Shown here piece by piece: positions 10,691 through 21,734 of a DNA stretch of 64,000 bases. The DNA lies in NCBI GenBank assembly GCA_032716605.1, contig CM064485.1:27744558-27808557 (forward strand), written 5' to 3'. Made by a program: the position numbers and the translations under genes. The notes under the pieces are model-generated. The model searched no databases. It was not told the DNA's origin and saw nothing but the letters and a program-made list of their open reading frames with translations. Origin of the DNA: Paralithodes platypus (taxonomy: Eukaryota; Arthropoda; Malacostraca; Decapoda; Lithodidae). Position 1 is the stretch's first letter. Every line of letters begins with the position of its first letter.

Positions 10691-11046
10691 GGAGGTACTC
10701 CTCGCTTTTTATGGACCCCCTTCTCCCTCATGTTTAGCATATTAGTTTTGAGGTTTTAAGACCTTCGTTCGGTTACTTTGGCGATTTTAATACCTTTCGC
10801 CCCATTTCTTTGTCAATTTCAAGACCTTTCGTGCCATTTAGGTGTCGATTTTTGCCTGGCGAGCGATGGCGAGCCTGTAATTTTAAGAGGAACCGGCCTT
10901 CGGCCGGAAAATGTTTTCTATCGAAAAAATTTACAAATGTATCTTGAAGGGGGGTGTTGGGGGTATTTTTTTAAGCTTGATGGAGGTCTAGCGAAGAAAC
11001 TAAAAAATAAATGAATTAATAGGCCAAAAAACCGGCCACTGTCTCC
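10691..11046 (+). mobile_element. Family A MITE (A9), intact
   Basis: Flanked by TTAA at 10687-10690 and 11047-11050. The module is canonical: GGCGAGCGATGGCGAGCC, CCGGCCTTCGGCCGG and TTTTCTATCGAAAAAATTTAC. Confidence 0.85.
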
Positions 11047-11054
11047 TTAAACTG

Positions 11055-11295
11055 ATGGATGGGATATCGAGTGAGGAACTAAGAAGGCGTCTGGACAGCA
11101 GGAGTATCAGTGAAGTGAAGCTCAGACTTGATTGGTTTGGAGACGTGGAGAGAATGGATGATTAGAATTGAGTGTGGAAATGCTGGATTATGAACGTGTG
11201 TGTTTGTGTGTGTGTGAGTGGGGGGAGAGGGAGAGAGAGAGTTGCGCGTAGGGGTAGACCTAGAAAGACGTGGAATCAGAATATGTACTGTATGG
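11055..11295 (+). pseudogene. LINE C-terminal fragment
   Basis: Reads SSEELRRRL...LRLDWFGDVERMDD, a stop at 11163, a GT microsatellite, then in another frame RRGRPRKTWNQNM. This is the same RWFGHVERM...GRGRPRKTW block seen at 117-650, from a different, decayed copy. Confidence 0.65.
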
Positions 11296-11314
11296 CCTTG
11301 GCCTGTCCTTGTCA

Positions 11315-11365
11315 CCTAGAGACCCGATACTAACAGGGTTCGGTCACTACCTGCCATATCGTTGC
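11315..11365. mobile_element. Diverged end of the TA-flanked MITE
   Basis: CCTAGAGACCCGATACTAACAG and the GGTCACTACCTGCCAT stretch match the left end of the element at 3864-4115. No right end was found. Confidence 0.35.
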
Positions 11366-11457
11366 CTTTATATATGTACAATCGCCTGCAGTGAGAAGTG
11401 ATACACATTTTATTGAACAATTCAGTCGCGCTGATGAAATATCTAAGGGAATGTATA

Positions 11458-11670
11458 TCTGGAACCCATTCTCTCTCATGTTTAGCCCCATTAATTTTGA
11501 GATTTTGAGACATTCGCCTCATTAGTTTGGAGATTTCAAGATCTTTCGCCCTTTTTCTTTGTCAAATTTAAGACCTTTTGTGCAATTTAGGTGTCAATTA
11601 TTTCTTGACGAGCGATAGCAAGCCTGCAATTTAGGAGGGACCTGCCTTCGGCTGGTACATTTTTTTGTAG
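11458..11670 (+). mobile_element. Family A fragment (A10)
   Basis: Left part only, with ACGAGCGATAGCAAGCC and a CTGCCTTCGGCTGG hairpin whose two mismatching positions have changed together. It abuts the Penelope fragment. Confidence 0.6.
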
Positions 11671-11688
11671 TTTGAGAGGGAAGTGAAC

Positions 11689-11895
11689 AATTCATGAGTT
11701 CTTAAGGGTATAATCGTTCGTAGTGAACGCTGATAGAAGTTGGGAGCAAAATTTAGCAAGCTTATAAGAGGCAGTATTATATGCGGCAAGAATGGGTCGA
11801 AGAGGGACAGTGGTCTTATGGATCTTAGGGAGGCCATAAAGAAAAGCCAAGGATGAACCTGTAGGCTTCCCACTGAACTTCGCTCATCCATCGTT
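11689..11895 (-). pseudogene. Penelope-like element, RT fragment (inverted)
   Basis: The minus strand reads FLYGLPKIHKTTVPLRPI, then NTASYKLAKFCSQLLSAF, ending at a TGA near 11690. YGLPKIHK...PLRPI...YxLAK is the hallmark RT segment of Penelope-like elements. The palm active site is not included. The fragment points away from the GIY-YIG piece immediately to its right, so the copy has an inverted 5' part, an arrangement often reported for Penelope insertions. Confidence 0.85.
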
Positions 11896-11896
11896 T

Positions 11897-12204
11897 ATAA
11901 ATTTACCTGTCCATTTTGCAAAAATGGCTACATTGGGAGCACAATACGAGCTCTCAAAGTAAGGATGGATGAGCACAAGGGTCAGTCCAGTAGAACCGGC
12001 CTCCCCATCAGTAACCCTCCTCATTCAGCCGTGAGAGAGCATTGCTACGGTTGTAACCTTGCTGTAAGCTATAAAGATTTTAGCATTCTTGACTCCTGTA
12101 ATACCGGTAACCTTAGGATTTTAGAGTCTCTATATATTTTTAAAGAAAGACCCCCCCTTAATAACTGCCTTTCGGCAGCCCCTCTACATATCCATTGTGA
12201 TTAA
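11897..12204 (+). pseudogene. Penelope-like element, GIY-YIG endonuclease domain
   Basis: An open frame of ~100 codons enters at YKFTCPFCKNGYIGST and ends at a TAA at 12202-12204. It shows a CxxC before the YIG, then ALKVRMDEHKG, SRTG, a HC..C pair, DFSIL, ILESLYIF and PLNN. This matches the C-terminal GIY-YIG nuclease of Penelope-like elements, which nicks the target for insertion; candidate catalytic residues are the Y and R near YIG and the E of LES. The preceding RT is missing in this orientation, so the fragment is not expected to be expressed. Confidence 0.88.
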
Positions 12205-12305
12205 ATATTTCCCAGTGTAGCTATGTTAAGGCTACATTAAATATTTCCCAGTGTAGCTATGTTGAGGCTACATTAAATATTTCCCAGTGTAGCTATGCTG
12301 AGGCT
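12205..12305 (+). repeat. 36-bp tandem repeat in the Penelope 3' region, 3 copies
   Basis: Three near-identical units of TATTTCCCAGTGTAGCTATG plus AGGCTACATTAAA, starting one base after the endonuclease stop. Probably part of the element's 3' non-coding region. Confidence 0.8.
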
Positions 12306-12380
12306 ACATTTTTAGTTCTAATATACTCGCTTTTCGCGATTTTATTTTTAAATATTTGCTATATGTTTTATTATTGTTTT

Positions 12381-12432
12381 CTAGAACACTGAAGATGACA
12401 CACGAGTGTCGAAACGTTTGTCTGACTGCTAA
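12381..12432 (+). ncRNA. Hammerhead-ribozyme-like motif of the Penelope element
   Basis: The core reads CTGAAGA, then T, then a stem II GACAC-ACGA-GTGTC, then GAAAC, then GTTTGTC. This gives the two conserved boxes (CUGANGA and GAAA), a perfect 5-bp stem II with a 4-nt loop, a very short stem III (AC/GU) and a GUC cleavage triplet. CA/UG plus TAG/CTA can form an interrupted stem I. Penelope-like elements are known to carry minimal type I hammerheads with a short stem III. The extra U before stem II is a departure, so activity is uncertain. Confidence 0.6.
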
Positions 12433-12512
12433 ATAAAGTACTGGCCCCCCCCCCTGGTCATCATTTTTATCCTGCACCATGCTGTTTGCTGCTACCCTGT
12501 GTATCCTCTTCA

Positions 12513-12518
<6 letters not shown>

Positions 12519-12587
<69 letters not shown>

Positions 12588-12594
12588 TGTATAT
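12519..12594. repeat. TA microsatellite
   Basis: Long TA run closing the Penelope-derived segment. Confidence 0.95.
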
Positions 12595-13034
12595 ATTTCA
12601 CTATAGTGCTACCTTCAGGCTTCAGTACGGTGACCACTCTTGCCTTGTATTCTGGCTGACATCAGATGAGTTTATTCAGCTTAAGCAGCACAGCGCAGTT
12701 TCATGATGGTTCAGTAAGTATCGGTTAATCAGTTAAGGGATTCAATTAACCGACAGTTTAATTAAATAAAACCGACTATAATTAATCACTTGCGAGTTTC
12801 AGGCTATACAATAAAATATATAAATAAAAACCACCTTACCTTAAAGTCACTTTTAATGACTAATATAAAAGGTATCATAGCATATTCCCAAATATCTCCA
12901 CGTTATCCAAACAACTGCACTCTAACTTCCCACCCTAAAAATAAAATTACCTACAAACTTTGCAAAACTGGCAGACAGGATATATAAATAGACTATCGAC
13001 AACCCTTTATACGTCCACCCTTCAATAAAGTTAT
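12595..13034. other. No recognised feature
   Basis: AT-rich unique-looking sequence between the TA run and family F copy F2. Short frames only. Confidence 0.6.
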
Positions 13035-13430
13035 GGGGGGTCACCTGCTTTTTTTTTCTTAACTTTTTCTCCTTTTCTCTCTTGCTCTGGCTATTAACCA
13101 TTCGGCCCCATTCAGCCAACTGTTTTAAGACGTTTATCCCCATTCAGGTGGCGATTTCTTCCTGGCGAGCGATAGCGAGCCAGCACTGTATGGAGAAATC
13201 CGGCTTCGCCGGAGACAGTTTTCTATCGAAAAATGTACACATTTAGCTTGCTTTAAATATATATATATATATATATATATACAGTATATGCTGGCTCGCT
13301 ACCGCTCGCCAGGAAAATATTGACACCTGGATGGGGGTAAACGTCTTAAAACAGTAGGCTGAATGGGGCCGAATGGATACAAGCCAAAGAGAGAGGGAGA
13401 GAAAGAGAGAACAAATCGAGGTGGGCCCCC
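13035..13430. mobile_element. Family F foldback element (F2)
   Basis: Sits between TTAT (mutated TTAA) and TTAA at 13431-13434. Long inverse arms each carry the GGCGAGCG-TAGCGAGCC module; the left hairpin is TCCGGCTTCGCCGGA. A TA run has expanded in the loop region. Confidence 0.8.
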
Positions 13431-13553
13431 TTAAGCCCCTTCAGAACAATGTACCAAGTTATGCCTGTAACCCCTTCAGCACCATGACGTACCTGAAATG
13501 TTCGTCTTATTCTGGTTAGCATTAGACGATTATCTTTAGCTTAAATGTACGTA

Positions 13554-13863
13554 CGGTGGCGCTAATAAATCATGTCTCAGCTGGCATTACGTCTGGCTGG
13601 CTCTGTGCTGTATTAATTTATATCAGGTGTTGAATAGGGTGGGTAAGTGTAGGAACATGTTAGCATATCTCACTCAAATAGAAGAAATCATTTGTAAATA
13701 TTGCTGACATGAATTATTGATCATGTGTAAATATTGCTGACATGAATTATTGATCATGTGTAAATATTGCTGACATGAATTATTGATCATGTGTAAATAT
13801 TGCTGACATGAATTATTGATCAAAACATAAGTGGTGCCGAGACATCACTTATTAGGCCGATAG
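13554..13863. mobile_element. Family C MITE (C2), expanded
   Basis: Flanked by TA; ends CGGTGGCGCTAATAAATC and CATCACTTATTAGGCC. It is ~100 bp longer than other copies because of an internal 33-bp unit present four times. Confidence 0.65.
13690..13822. repeat. 33-bp tandem repeat inside C2, 4 copies
   Basis: Unit ATGTGTAAATATTGCTGACA plus TGAATTATTGATC. Other family C copies have this segment once. Confidence 0.9.
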
Positions 13864-13916
13864 TACCTATAGGACTGAAAGGGGTAAATGCTATGTTAAC
13901 TAGAAAGGCGCTTGGG

Positions 13917-14262
13917 AGAGTGCATACCTCCGTCTACGGTGGCGGAGGTATGACCTTTATCAATCGCCTTTTAAATGGAATCGCTTCTTTCTTGGCGCAC
14001 AGCCTATCTATCTGCCCACCAAATTCCGTGAAGATCGGTTCATAATTTTTGTGAGCCGCCTATGCTGGCCAAATGTATGCGTTCTACCAATCACCTCCTA
14101 CATTGGATCACTTCTTCCTTGGCGCATATCCTATTTGCCCACTAAATTTTGTGACAATCGGTTTATAACTTTTTAAGATATATTGTTTACAGTCACACAG
14201 AGAAACAGACAACCGGAGTCATAAACATAACCTCCTCCGACTTCGTTGCCGGAGGTTATAAA
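13917..14262. repeat. Interspersed repeat bounded by CCTCCG hairpins
   Basis: Each end has a short inverted repeat (CATACCTCCG...CGGAGGTATG and ATAACCTCC...GGAGGTTAT). The interior has GAAGATCGGTTCATAA and a CACAGAGAAACAGACA segment, partly duplicated. The general pattern resembles a repeat seen in many invertebrate genomes; its class is unknown to me. Confidence 0.5.
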
Positions 14263-14359
14263 CCAACTACTAAACATAGGTCCTTCTTCAAGTGCATAAA
14301 TCATCTAATGTTAGCCAGGATAAAAGGCAACAAAGCCGTCATTGTAGTGAAGGGGTTAA

Positions 14360-15077
14360 CGGGAGATGGGCCGTGTTTCTGTTCCTCCTTCTTCTTCATG
14401 TTTAGCCCCATTAGTTTTCAGATTTTATGACGTTTGGTCCATTAGTTTGGCGATTTTAAGACCTTTCGCCCCATTTATTTATCAATATTAAGAATTTTCG
14501 TGTCATTCAGGTGTCGATTTTTTCCTGGCGAGCGCTAGCGAGCCTGTAATTTATTGGTGGGGGTGCATGGGTTGAGATAAACATGGAATAATAATCGCCA
14601 ACCTACACATAATTATCTTGCAAAATGCAATGGCACCGACAAAATTATTAACAATGGTATAAAGGATTTTGTGGATCGTCTAAACAAGACCTTTGACGTC
14701 ATAGGAGTGTAAGTCCACCATCCAGTCCACGATGAGGATACTGGTGTGACGTCACAATGACGTCACAGGTCTTTTGTCGACGATCCACAAAATCCTTTAT
14801 ACCATTGTAAATAATTATTTCAGTGCCATTGCATTTTTCAAGATAATTATGTGCAGGTTGGCGATTATTATTCCATGCTTATCTCAACCCATGCACCCCC
14901 ACCTTTAAGAGAATCCGGCCTTTGGCCGGGACATGTTTCTATCGAAAAATGTACACATTTATCTTGAAGGAAGGTCTTGGGCGGGTGTTTTTTAAGCTTG
15001 ATGGAGGTCTAGGGAGGAAACTAATAAAATAAAGAAACATATACATGAATGAGCAAATCAAAACGACCCATCTCCCC
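14360..15077 (+). mobile_element. Family A MITE (A11), variant ends, interrupted
   Basis: Begins CGGGAGATGGGCCGTG right after the TTAA that also closes family B copy B2, and ends ACCCATCTCCCC before TTAA at 15078-15081. The body is interrupted between the module and the hairpin by a foldback element. Confidence 0.75.
14556..14898. mobile_element. Foldback element with ~120-bp arms inside A11
   Basis: GGTGGGGGTGCATGGG on the left is inverse to CCCATGCACCCCCACC on the right, and pairing continues for about 120 bp through AATAATAATCGCCAACCT and GGTATAAAGGATTTTGTGG. Intact family A copies read through this point, so it is a younger insertion; the target duplication is probably TTTA or TTA. Confidence 0.7.
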
Positions 15078-15081
15078 TTAA

Positions 15082-15258
15082 AGAAGGTACTGGTACCGGT
15101 ATGCAAAGGGTAAAATAGTGTGTCCATAATAACGTACAATTCAATGGAAGATTGGTAGTGATAAACCCTGTCAATATTGTATGCAGGTGTAAAGGTACCC
15201 GGTATGTGAAGTAATCAAAGGTAAATCACTATCAATATAACCTACTGCATCTGATGTA
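15082..15258. other. No recognised feature
   Basis: Short unique-looking spacer between A11 and family C copy C3. Confidence 0.6.
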
Positions 15259-15410
15259 CGGTCGCGCTAATAAGTCATGTCCCAGCTGTCATTACGTTTG
15301 GCTTGCTCTGTGCCGTATTAACGTCTGTCAGATGTTGAATAGGGTGGGTAAGTGAAGGAACATGTTTGTATATTTCACTCGATAGGAAGAAATAAAGCTT
15401 AGATATTGCT
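15259..15410. mobile_element. Family C MITE, truncated (C3)
   Basis: Left two thirds of family C after TA (15257-15258). It stops within AGATATTGCT, where the CAC-rich tract begins. Confidence 0.65.
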
Positions 15411-15415
15411 ATCGC

Positions 15416-16105
15416 TCGGTCAGCCATCACCACCACCACCACAACTGTCTATCTTATTATTTTCCATCACCACCACCACTCTCACTCTTTCTCCCCATCA
15501 CTACCACCATCACCACCACGACTGTCTCCCTTGTTCTTCTCCATCACCACCACTCTCACTCTTTCTCCCCATCACCATCACCATCACCACCACAGCTGTC
15601 TCCCTTATTCTTCTCCATCACCACCACAACTCTCACTCTTTCTCCCCATCACTATCACCACCACCACCACCACAACTCATCACTCTCATTCTCCCTTACC
15701 ACACAATCATCACCACTACCACCAACACAGCTCACCACATTCTCCACCATCACTCTCTCCATTGCCACTCTTTCCTCTCCTCATCACCATTATCACTCTC
15801 CCCCAAACCCTCACCACTATCACTCTCTTTCTCCATCATCACCAACGTCACCACTCCCTCAACACTCACCACCAACATCAGCACAACCACTACCCTCACA
15901 TCACCATCATCACCACCCTCTCACCAACATCACCACACTCCCTCACCACTAATCACCACCACACTCACATCATCACCACCACCCGCTCACCAACATCACC
16001 ACACTTCCTCACCACTAATCACCACCACCCTCACATCACCATCACCACCCTCCCTCACCACTAATCACCACCCTCACCACCATCATCACCATCACCAACA
16101 CGAGT
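15416..16105. repeat. CAC/CATCAC-rich simple sequence
   Basis: Imperfect CAC, CAT and CTCTCAC repeats, about 690 bp. The long histidine- and serine-rich frames across it (15406-16401, 15531-16064) are products of the repeat and have no start-site or domain support. Confidence 0.9.
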
Positions 16106-16175
16106 ATATCGATTACCCTTTCCTCCGTAATAAGGAATCGATTAAGCTATTTCTATGCCTGCAAGATCTCCGGCT

Positions 16176-18961
16176 AAACCCTTTCACTACACTCATCAAC
16201 CCTTTAACAACACTGATAAAACTTGTAATTAATAAACCCTTTCACAACATTGATAAACGTTTACACTACCGGTACACTGGCAAACCTTTCCACTACACTT
16301 ATAAACCTTTACACAACACTGACAAACCTTTTCACAACACTCACAAACCTTTACACTACCGGTACACTGATAAACCTTTACACACCACTGATAAACCTTA
16401 ACACAACACTGATAAACCTTAATACAACTGATAAACCTTAACACAACACTGATAAACCTTAACACAACACTGATAAACCTTTACACAACACTGATAAACC
16501 TTAACACAACACTGATAAACCTTAACACAACACTGATAAACCTTAACACAACACTGATAAACCTTAACACAACACTGATAAACCTTTACACAACACTGCT
16601 AAACCTTAACACAACACTGATTAACCTTAACACAACACTGATAAACCTTAACACAACACTGATAAACCTTTACACAACACTGATAAACCTTAACACAACA
16701 CTGATAAACCTTAACACAACACTGATAAACCTTTACACAACACTGATAAACCTTTACACAACACTGATAAACCTTTACACAACACTGATAAACCTTAACA
16801 CAACACTGATAAACCTTTACACAACACTGATAAACCTTAACACAACACTGATAAACCCTTACACAACACTGATAAACCTTAACACAACACTGATAAACCT
16901 TAACAAAACACTGATAAACCTTAACACAACACTGATAAACCCTTACACAACACTGATAAACCTTAACACAACACTGATAAACCTTTACACAACACTGATG
17001 AACTTTAACACAACACTGATAAACCTTAACACAACACTGATAAACCTTAACACAACACTGATAAACCTTAACACAACACTGATAAACCTTAACACAACAC
17101 TGTTAAACCTTTCCACTACACTTATAAACCTTTACACAACACTGACAAACCTTTTCACAACACTCACAAACCTTTACACTACCGGTACACTGATAAACCT
17201 TTACACACCACTGATAAACCTTAACACAACACTGATAAACCTTAATACAACTGATAAACCTTAACACAACACTGATAAACCTTAACACAACACTGATAAA
17301 CCTTTACACAACACTGATAAACCTTAACACAACACTGATAAACCTTAACACAACACTGATAAACCTTAACACAACACTGATAAACCTTAACACAACACTG
17401 ATAAACCTTTACACAACACTGATAAACCTTAACACAACACTGATGAACCTTAACACAACACTGATAAACCTTAACACAACACTGATAAACCTTTACACAA
17501 CACTGATAAACCTTAACACAACACTGATAAACCTTAACACAACACTGATAAACCTTTACACAACACTGATAAACCTTTACACAACACTGATAAACCTTTA
17601 CACAACACTGATAAACCTTAACACAACACTGATAAACCTTTACACAACACTGATAAACCTTAACACAACACTGATAAACCCTTACACAACACTGATAAAC
17701 CTTAACACAACACTGATAAACCTTAACACAACACTGATAAACCTTAACACAACACTGATAAACCCTTACACAACACTGATAAACCTTAACACAACACTGA
17801 TAAACCTTTACACAACACTGATGAACTTTAACACAACACTGATAAACCTTAACACAACACTGATAAACCTTAACACAACACTGATAAACCTTAACACAAC
17901 ACTGATAAACCTTAACACAACACTGATAAACCTTTACACAACACTGATAAACCTTTACACAACTGATAAACCTTAACACAACACTGATAAACCTGAACAC
18001 AACACTGATAAACCTTTACACAACACTGATAAACCTTTACACAACACTGATAAACCTTAACCCAACACTGATAAACCTTAACACAACACTGATAAACCTT
18101 AACACAACACTGATAAACCCTTACACAACACTGATAAACCTTAACACAACACTGATAAACCTTAACACAACACTGATAAACCTTAACACAACACTGATAA
18201 ACCTTAACACAACACTGATAAACCTTAACACAACACTGATAAACCTTAACACAACATTGATAAACCCTTACACAACACTGATAAACCCTTACACAACACT
18301 GATAAACCCTTACACAACACTGATAAACCTTAACACAACACTGATAAACCTTAACACAACACTGATAAACCTTAACACAACACTGATATTCCTTAACACA
18401 ACACTGATAAACCTTAACACAACACTGATAAACCTTAACACAACACTGATAAACCTTAACACAACACTGATAAACCTTAACACAACACTGATAAACCTTA
18501 ACACAACACTGATAAACCTTTACACAACACTGATAAACCCTTACACAACACTGATAAACCTTAACACAACACTGATAAACCTTAACACAACACTGATAAA
18601 CCTTTACACAACACTGATAAACCTTAACACAACACTGATAAACCTTAACACAACACTGATAAACCTTTACACAACACTGATAAACCTTAACACAACACTG
18701 ATAAACCTTAACACAACACTGATAAACCTTAACACAACACTGATAAACCTTAACACAACACTGATAAACCTTTACACAACACTGATAAACCTTAACACAA
18801 CACTGATAAACCTTAACACAACACTGATAAACCTTAACACAACACTGATAAACCTTAACACAACACTGATGAACCTTAACACAACACTGATAAACCTTAA
18901 CACAACACTGATAAACCTTAACACAACACTGATAAACCTTAACCCGACACTGACAAACCCA
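16176..18961. repeat. 21-bp satellite, ~130 units, with 823-bp higher-order repeat
   Basis: The unit is ATAAACCTTAACACAACACTG, with a common TTTACAC variant. Rare variants recur at a fixed distance: AATACAACTG at 16421 and 17244, and ATGAACTTTAAC at 16998 and 17821, both 823 bp apart. A block containing CACTACCGGTACACTG is repeated with them. As 21 is a multiple of three, four long frames (LINLNTT or VKVYQCC type) stay open on both strands; none is a gene. Confidence 0.95.
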
Positions 18962-18986
18962 TATATGTTTAGTGTGCTTCCATTAA

Positions 18987-19351
18987 GGGGGGATGGGCGT
19001 ATTTATTTGCCAATTTATGTATATTTATATTATTTTATTTTATTTCCTTCCTACACCTCCATCAAACTTAAAACAACACCCCGTAAGACCCTCCTTCAAG
19101 ATGAATTTGTACATTTTTCGCTAGAAAATGTCCCTGCCGAAGACCTGTTCATCTTAAATTACAGGCTCGCTATCGCTCGCCTGGAAAAAATCGACCCCTA
19201 AATGACACGAAAAGTCTTAATGTTAACAAATAAATGGGGCTAAAGGTCTTAAAATCGCCAAAGTAATGGGTTGAAATGGGTCTTAAAATCTGAAAATTTA
19301 TGTGGCTAAACATGAGGGAGAAGGAGGACCAGAAAAGCGACCCATCTCCCC
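18987..19351 (-). mobile_element. Family A MITE (A12), reverse
   Basis: Flanked by TTAA at 18983-18986 and 19352-19355. Ends GGGGATGGGCG and CGACCCATCTCCC mark the same end-variant as A11. It borders the satellite. Confidence 0.8.
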
Positions 19352-19355
19352 TTAA

Positions 19356-19514
19356 CGCTATACTTCCCTTTGAATATTTCTGATTGCTCATTATAGTGAT
19401 GTCAATTCTATGTGGTGGTTTTGTGTTTTTATATATTTCATAATATTACGTGGCTAAATCTCCAATGCATTATTTCCACATAGTGATTTTGATAAGTTGT
19501 TTGTCTTTATATTG
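19356..19514. other. No recognised feature
   Basis: AT-rich spacer. Confidence 0.6.
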
Positions 19515-19521
19515 CGCGGTT

Positions 19522-20045
19522 GTTGTTGTTGTTGTTGTTCCCCAAGCTGCCTGGCCGAACAGCCCCAAGGCCCCGAGCAATTCCAAGGCCATAACCGAGC
19601 GCCCCCACAGAACCCTCCCTGCCGACCACAATAAAGCCTGGGTGACCGAAGCCACTCCATGACGGGGAGCTGAGGAGGGTGCGGAAACGCCCGGGAAACC
19701 AAAGCCCCACCCAGGGCCCTGTGCCCCTCAGCAATTATGAAGAGAAAGTTAAGGGGCAAGGGAAAAATGTGACGCTTTGGCTTCCAATCTTGGTAGATTG
19801 GGAGGTCAATCCACGGAAAAGACGCCGTCACTTGAGATCTAGAAAATATATAAGTTAAAGGAACAGTCAGAGTAAGCTATGGGTATGGCAGAGATCGCTC
19901 AGTTCTCACTCTGATAGACCAACCCATCACCACATGACTAGAACCCAATCCTCTCAGCATCAGCTAGGAAAGGCCTTAGAAATCCGCCTTTGGCGGGGGG
20001 ATAGCTCACCTATTTCAACCCCTTTCGGGGTCGGGCACCCGCCCC
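19522..20045 (-). mobile_element. 524-bp retroposon with (AAC)n tail (S1)
   Basis: On the minus strand it starts GGCGGGTGCCCGACCCCG or close to it and ends in (AAC)n (GTT run at 19520-19540). The target duplication CGCGGTT lies at 19515-19521 and 20046-20052. A second full copy of equal length is at 34458-34980 and a truncated one at 54911-55122. Possible weak Pol III boxes (TAGCTGATGCTG, then GGTTCTAGTCA) on the minus strand would make it a SINE. The 125-codon frame inside is not supported. Confidence 0.75.
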
Positions 20046-20052
20046 CGCGGTT

Positions 20053-20225
20053 CCTGTATTGGTTTGTTTATTTTGCAAGTTTTACATTATAATCAACACA
20101 ATTCTACACTGTAAAAATGTAAACACTTGATTGCAACCAAAGCTACACATCAACAGTGCTCCTCCATTCAAACTACAACACATACACGATTAAAACACTA
20201 TTTATGTGTACCATATTTGTTACAA
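20053..20225. other. No recognised feature
   Basis: AT-rich spacer before family B copy B3. Confidence 0.6.
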
Positions 20226-20229
20226 TTAA

Positions 20230-20436
20230 CCCCTTAAGTGCCGGTGCCGTAATTTTTACTTTATTCTGGCTAATATTAGACGATTTTATTCAGTTTTTAA
20301 ATGGCCTCCAGCAATTAACAGGCTTCGAACTGTCTCACTTAACCCTTTATACTTCCACAGATCCTTCTTAAACTACACACAATCGTTTAAAGATAGCTAG
20401 AATAAAATTTAAAAGATGTCGCTGATACAGAAGGGG
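20230..20436 (+). mobile_element. Family B MITE (B3), intact
   Basis: Perfect TTAA on both sides (20226-20229, 20437-20440). Ends CCCCTTAAGTGCCGG and ATACAGAAGGGG. 207 bp, non-coding. Confidence 0.85.
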
Positions 20437-20440
20437 TTAA

Positions 20441-20490
20441 GTGTTCATTTTTAAAGTGTATTTGTCAATTTACTGACACACACACCTTCT

Positions 20491-20530
<40 letters not shown>

Positions 20531-20726
20531 CTTGAAACTCGTGTTTGTAATTGATAAAGTGAAAAACCTGTTTAAAAATATATATTCTTAATATTTCAGA
20601 GTGTGGGCTGGTAAACGCGAATATTTGTTTCCATATACTAGATGATAAAACGTGTACTCTTGGATTTCCAGATATTTTCTCTTCGACCTCTTTCTGTATT
20701 GGTTATGAAAGAGAGTGTGAGTGGGC

Positions 20727-20761
<35 letters not shown>

Positions 20762-20770
20762 TTCCTCTTC

Positions 20771-20804
<34 letters not shown>

Positions 20805-20881
20805 ATTGGGTATATTTGTAATGATTCCATATTTAATCTATCTATCAATATCCTAACTCACTCTCACTCTCTCTCTCTTCA

Positions 20882-20932
<51 letters not shown>

Positions 20933-21290
20933 GGTATCTTTGTAATGGTTCCATATTTAATCTATCTCTCAATATCCTAACTCACTCTCACTCTCTCTCT
21001 CTCCCTCTCTCCTAAGCCAATGTTAAAACAAAAAACTTGCAGAGATTTACATACACACGCGTCACCCACACACATAGTAGTTCCATTCAAAATTACTATA
21101 GAACCAACACCCACACCTTTCACCTACACACAAACACAAACACACACATACAATAACACACACACACACACATACAATCACACACACACACACACACACA
21201 CACAACTACATCGAAACAATATAACACAGTACTTTTCAAAATATATAATACCACTTTCTACGAATCTTTACATCCTAATACAAAAATAAA
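20441..21290. repeat. CA and CT microsatellite cluster
   Basis: CA runs (20,497-20,528; 21,110-21,205) and long CT runs (20,731-20,803; 20,879-20,930). A ~130-bp segment (GGGTATxTTTGTAATG, CCATATTTAATCTATC, CCTAACTCACTCTCAC) is duplicated at about 20,808 and 20,932. No gene. Confidence 0.85.
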
Positions 21291-21580
21291 CTTAATACAC
21301 ATATACAGTACATAAAGACCAACTTAATACACATATACAGTACATAAAGACCAACTTAATACACATATACAGTACATAAATACCAACTTAATACATATAC
21401 AGTACATAAATACCAACTTAATACACATATACAGTACATAAATACCAACTTAATACACATATACAGTACATAAAGACCAACTTAATACACATATACAGTA
21501 CATAAATACCAACTTAATACACATATACAGTACATAAATACCAACTTAATACACATATACAGTACATAAAGACCAACTTA
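21291..21580. repeat. 32-bp minisatellite, 9 copies
   Basis: Unit CTTAATACACATATACAGTA plus CATAAAGACCAA, with a G/T variant (AAAGACC or AAATACC); one unit is 2 bp short. Confidence 0.93.
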
Positions 21581-21734
21581 AATCACGTCCACAATTAGTC
21601 TGTTTGACCAATTGTTGTACAGTTCCAGACCAATATATGAATGTCAACATGCTGAGCTCATCTGTGTGTCTTGTCATCGCGAAATAGGCACGCTCACAGA
21701 CGCCACCGGTCAATTCAATTTTGGGGAGAGTATT

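Larger units (their letters stand above)
13471..14355 (+). mobile_element. Family B MITE (B2), split by two insertions
   Basis: The left end CCCCTTCAGCACCATGACG follows GTAA, and the right end GTGAAGGGG precedes TTAA at 14356-14359. Its halves (13471-13551 and ~14270-14355) are separated by family C copy C2 and a CCTCCG-bounded repeat. A second right-end-like string (GACTGAAAGGGGTAA) at 13870-13884 leaves room for another reading of the nest. Confidence 0.55.

Noticed and set aside
15406..16401. 331-codon histidine/serine-rich frame
   Set aside because: Entirely made of CAC/CATCAC simple sequence and the start of the 21-bp satellite; no domain or start support.
17242..18000. 252-codon minus-strand frame of VKVYQCC repeats
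   Set aside because: The 21-bp satellite keeps all three-phase frames open; both strands are equally open.
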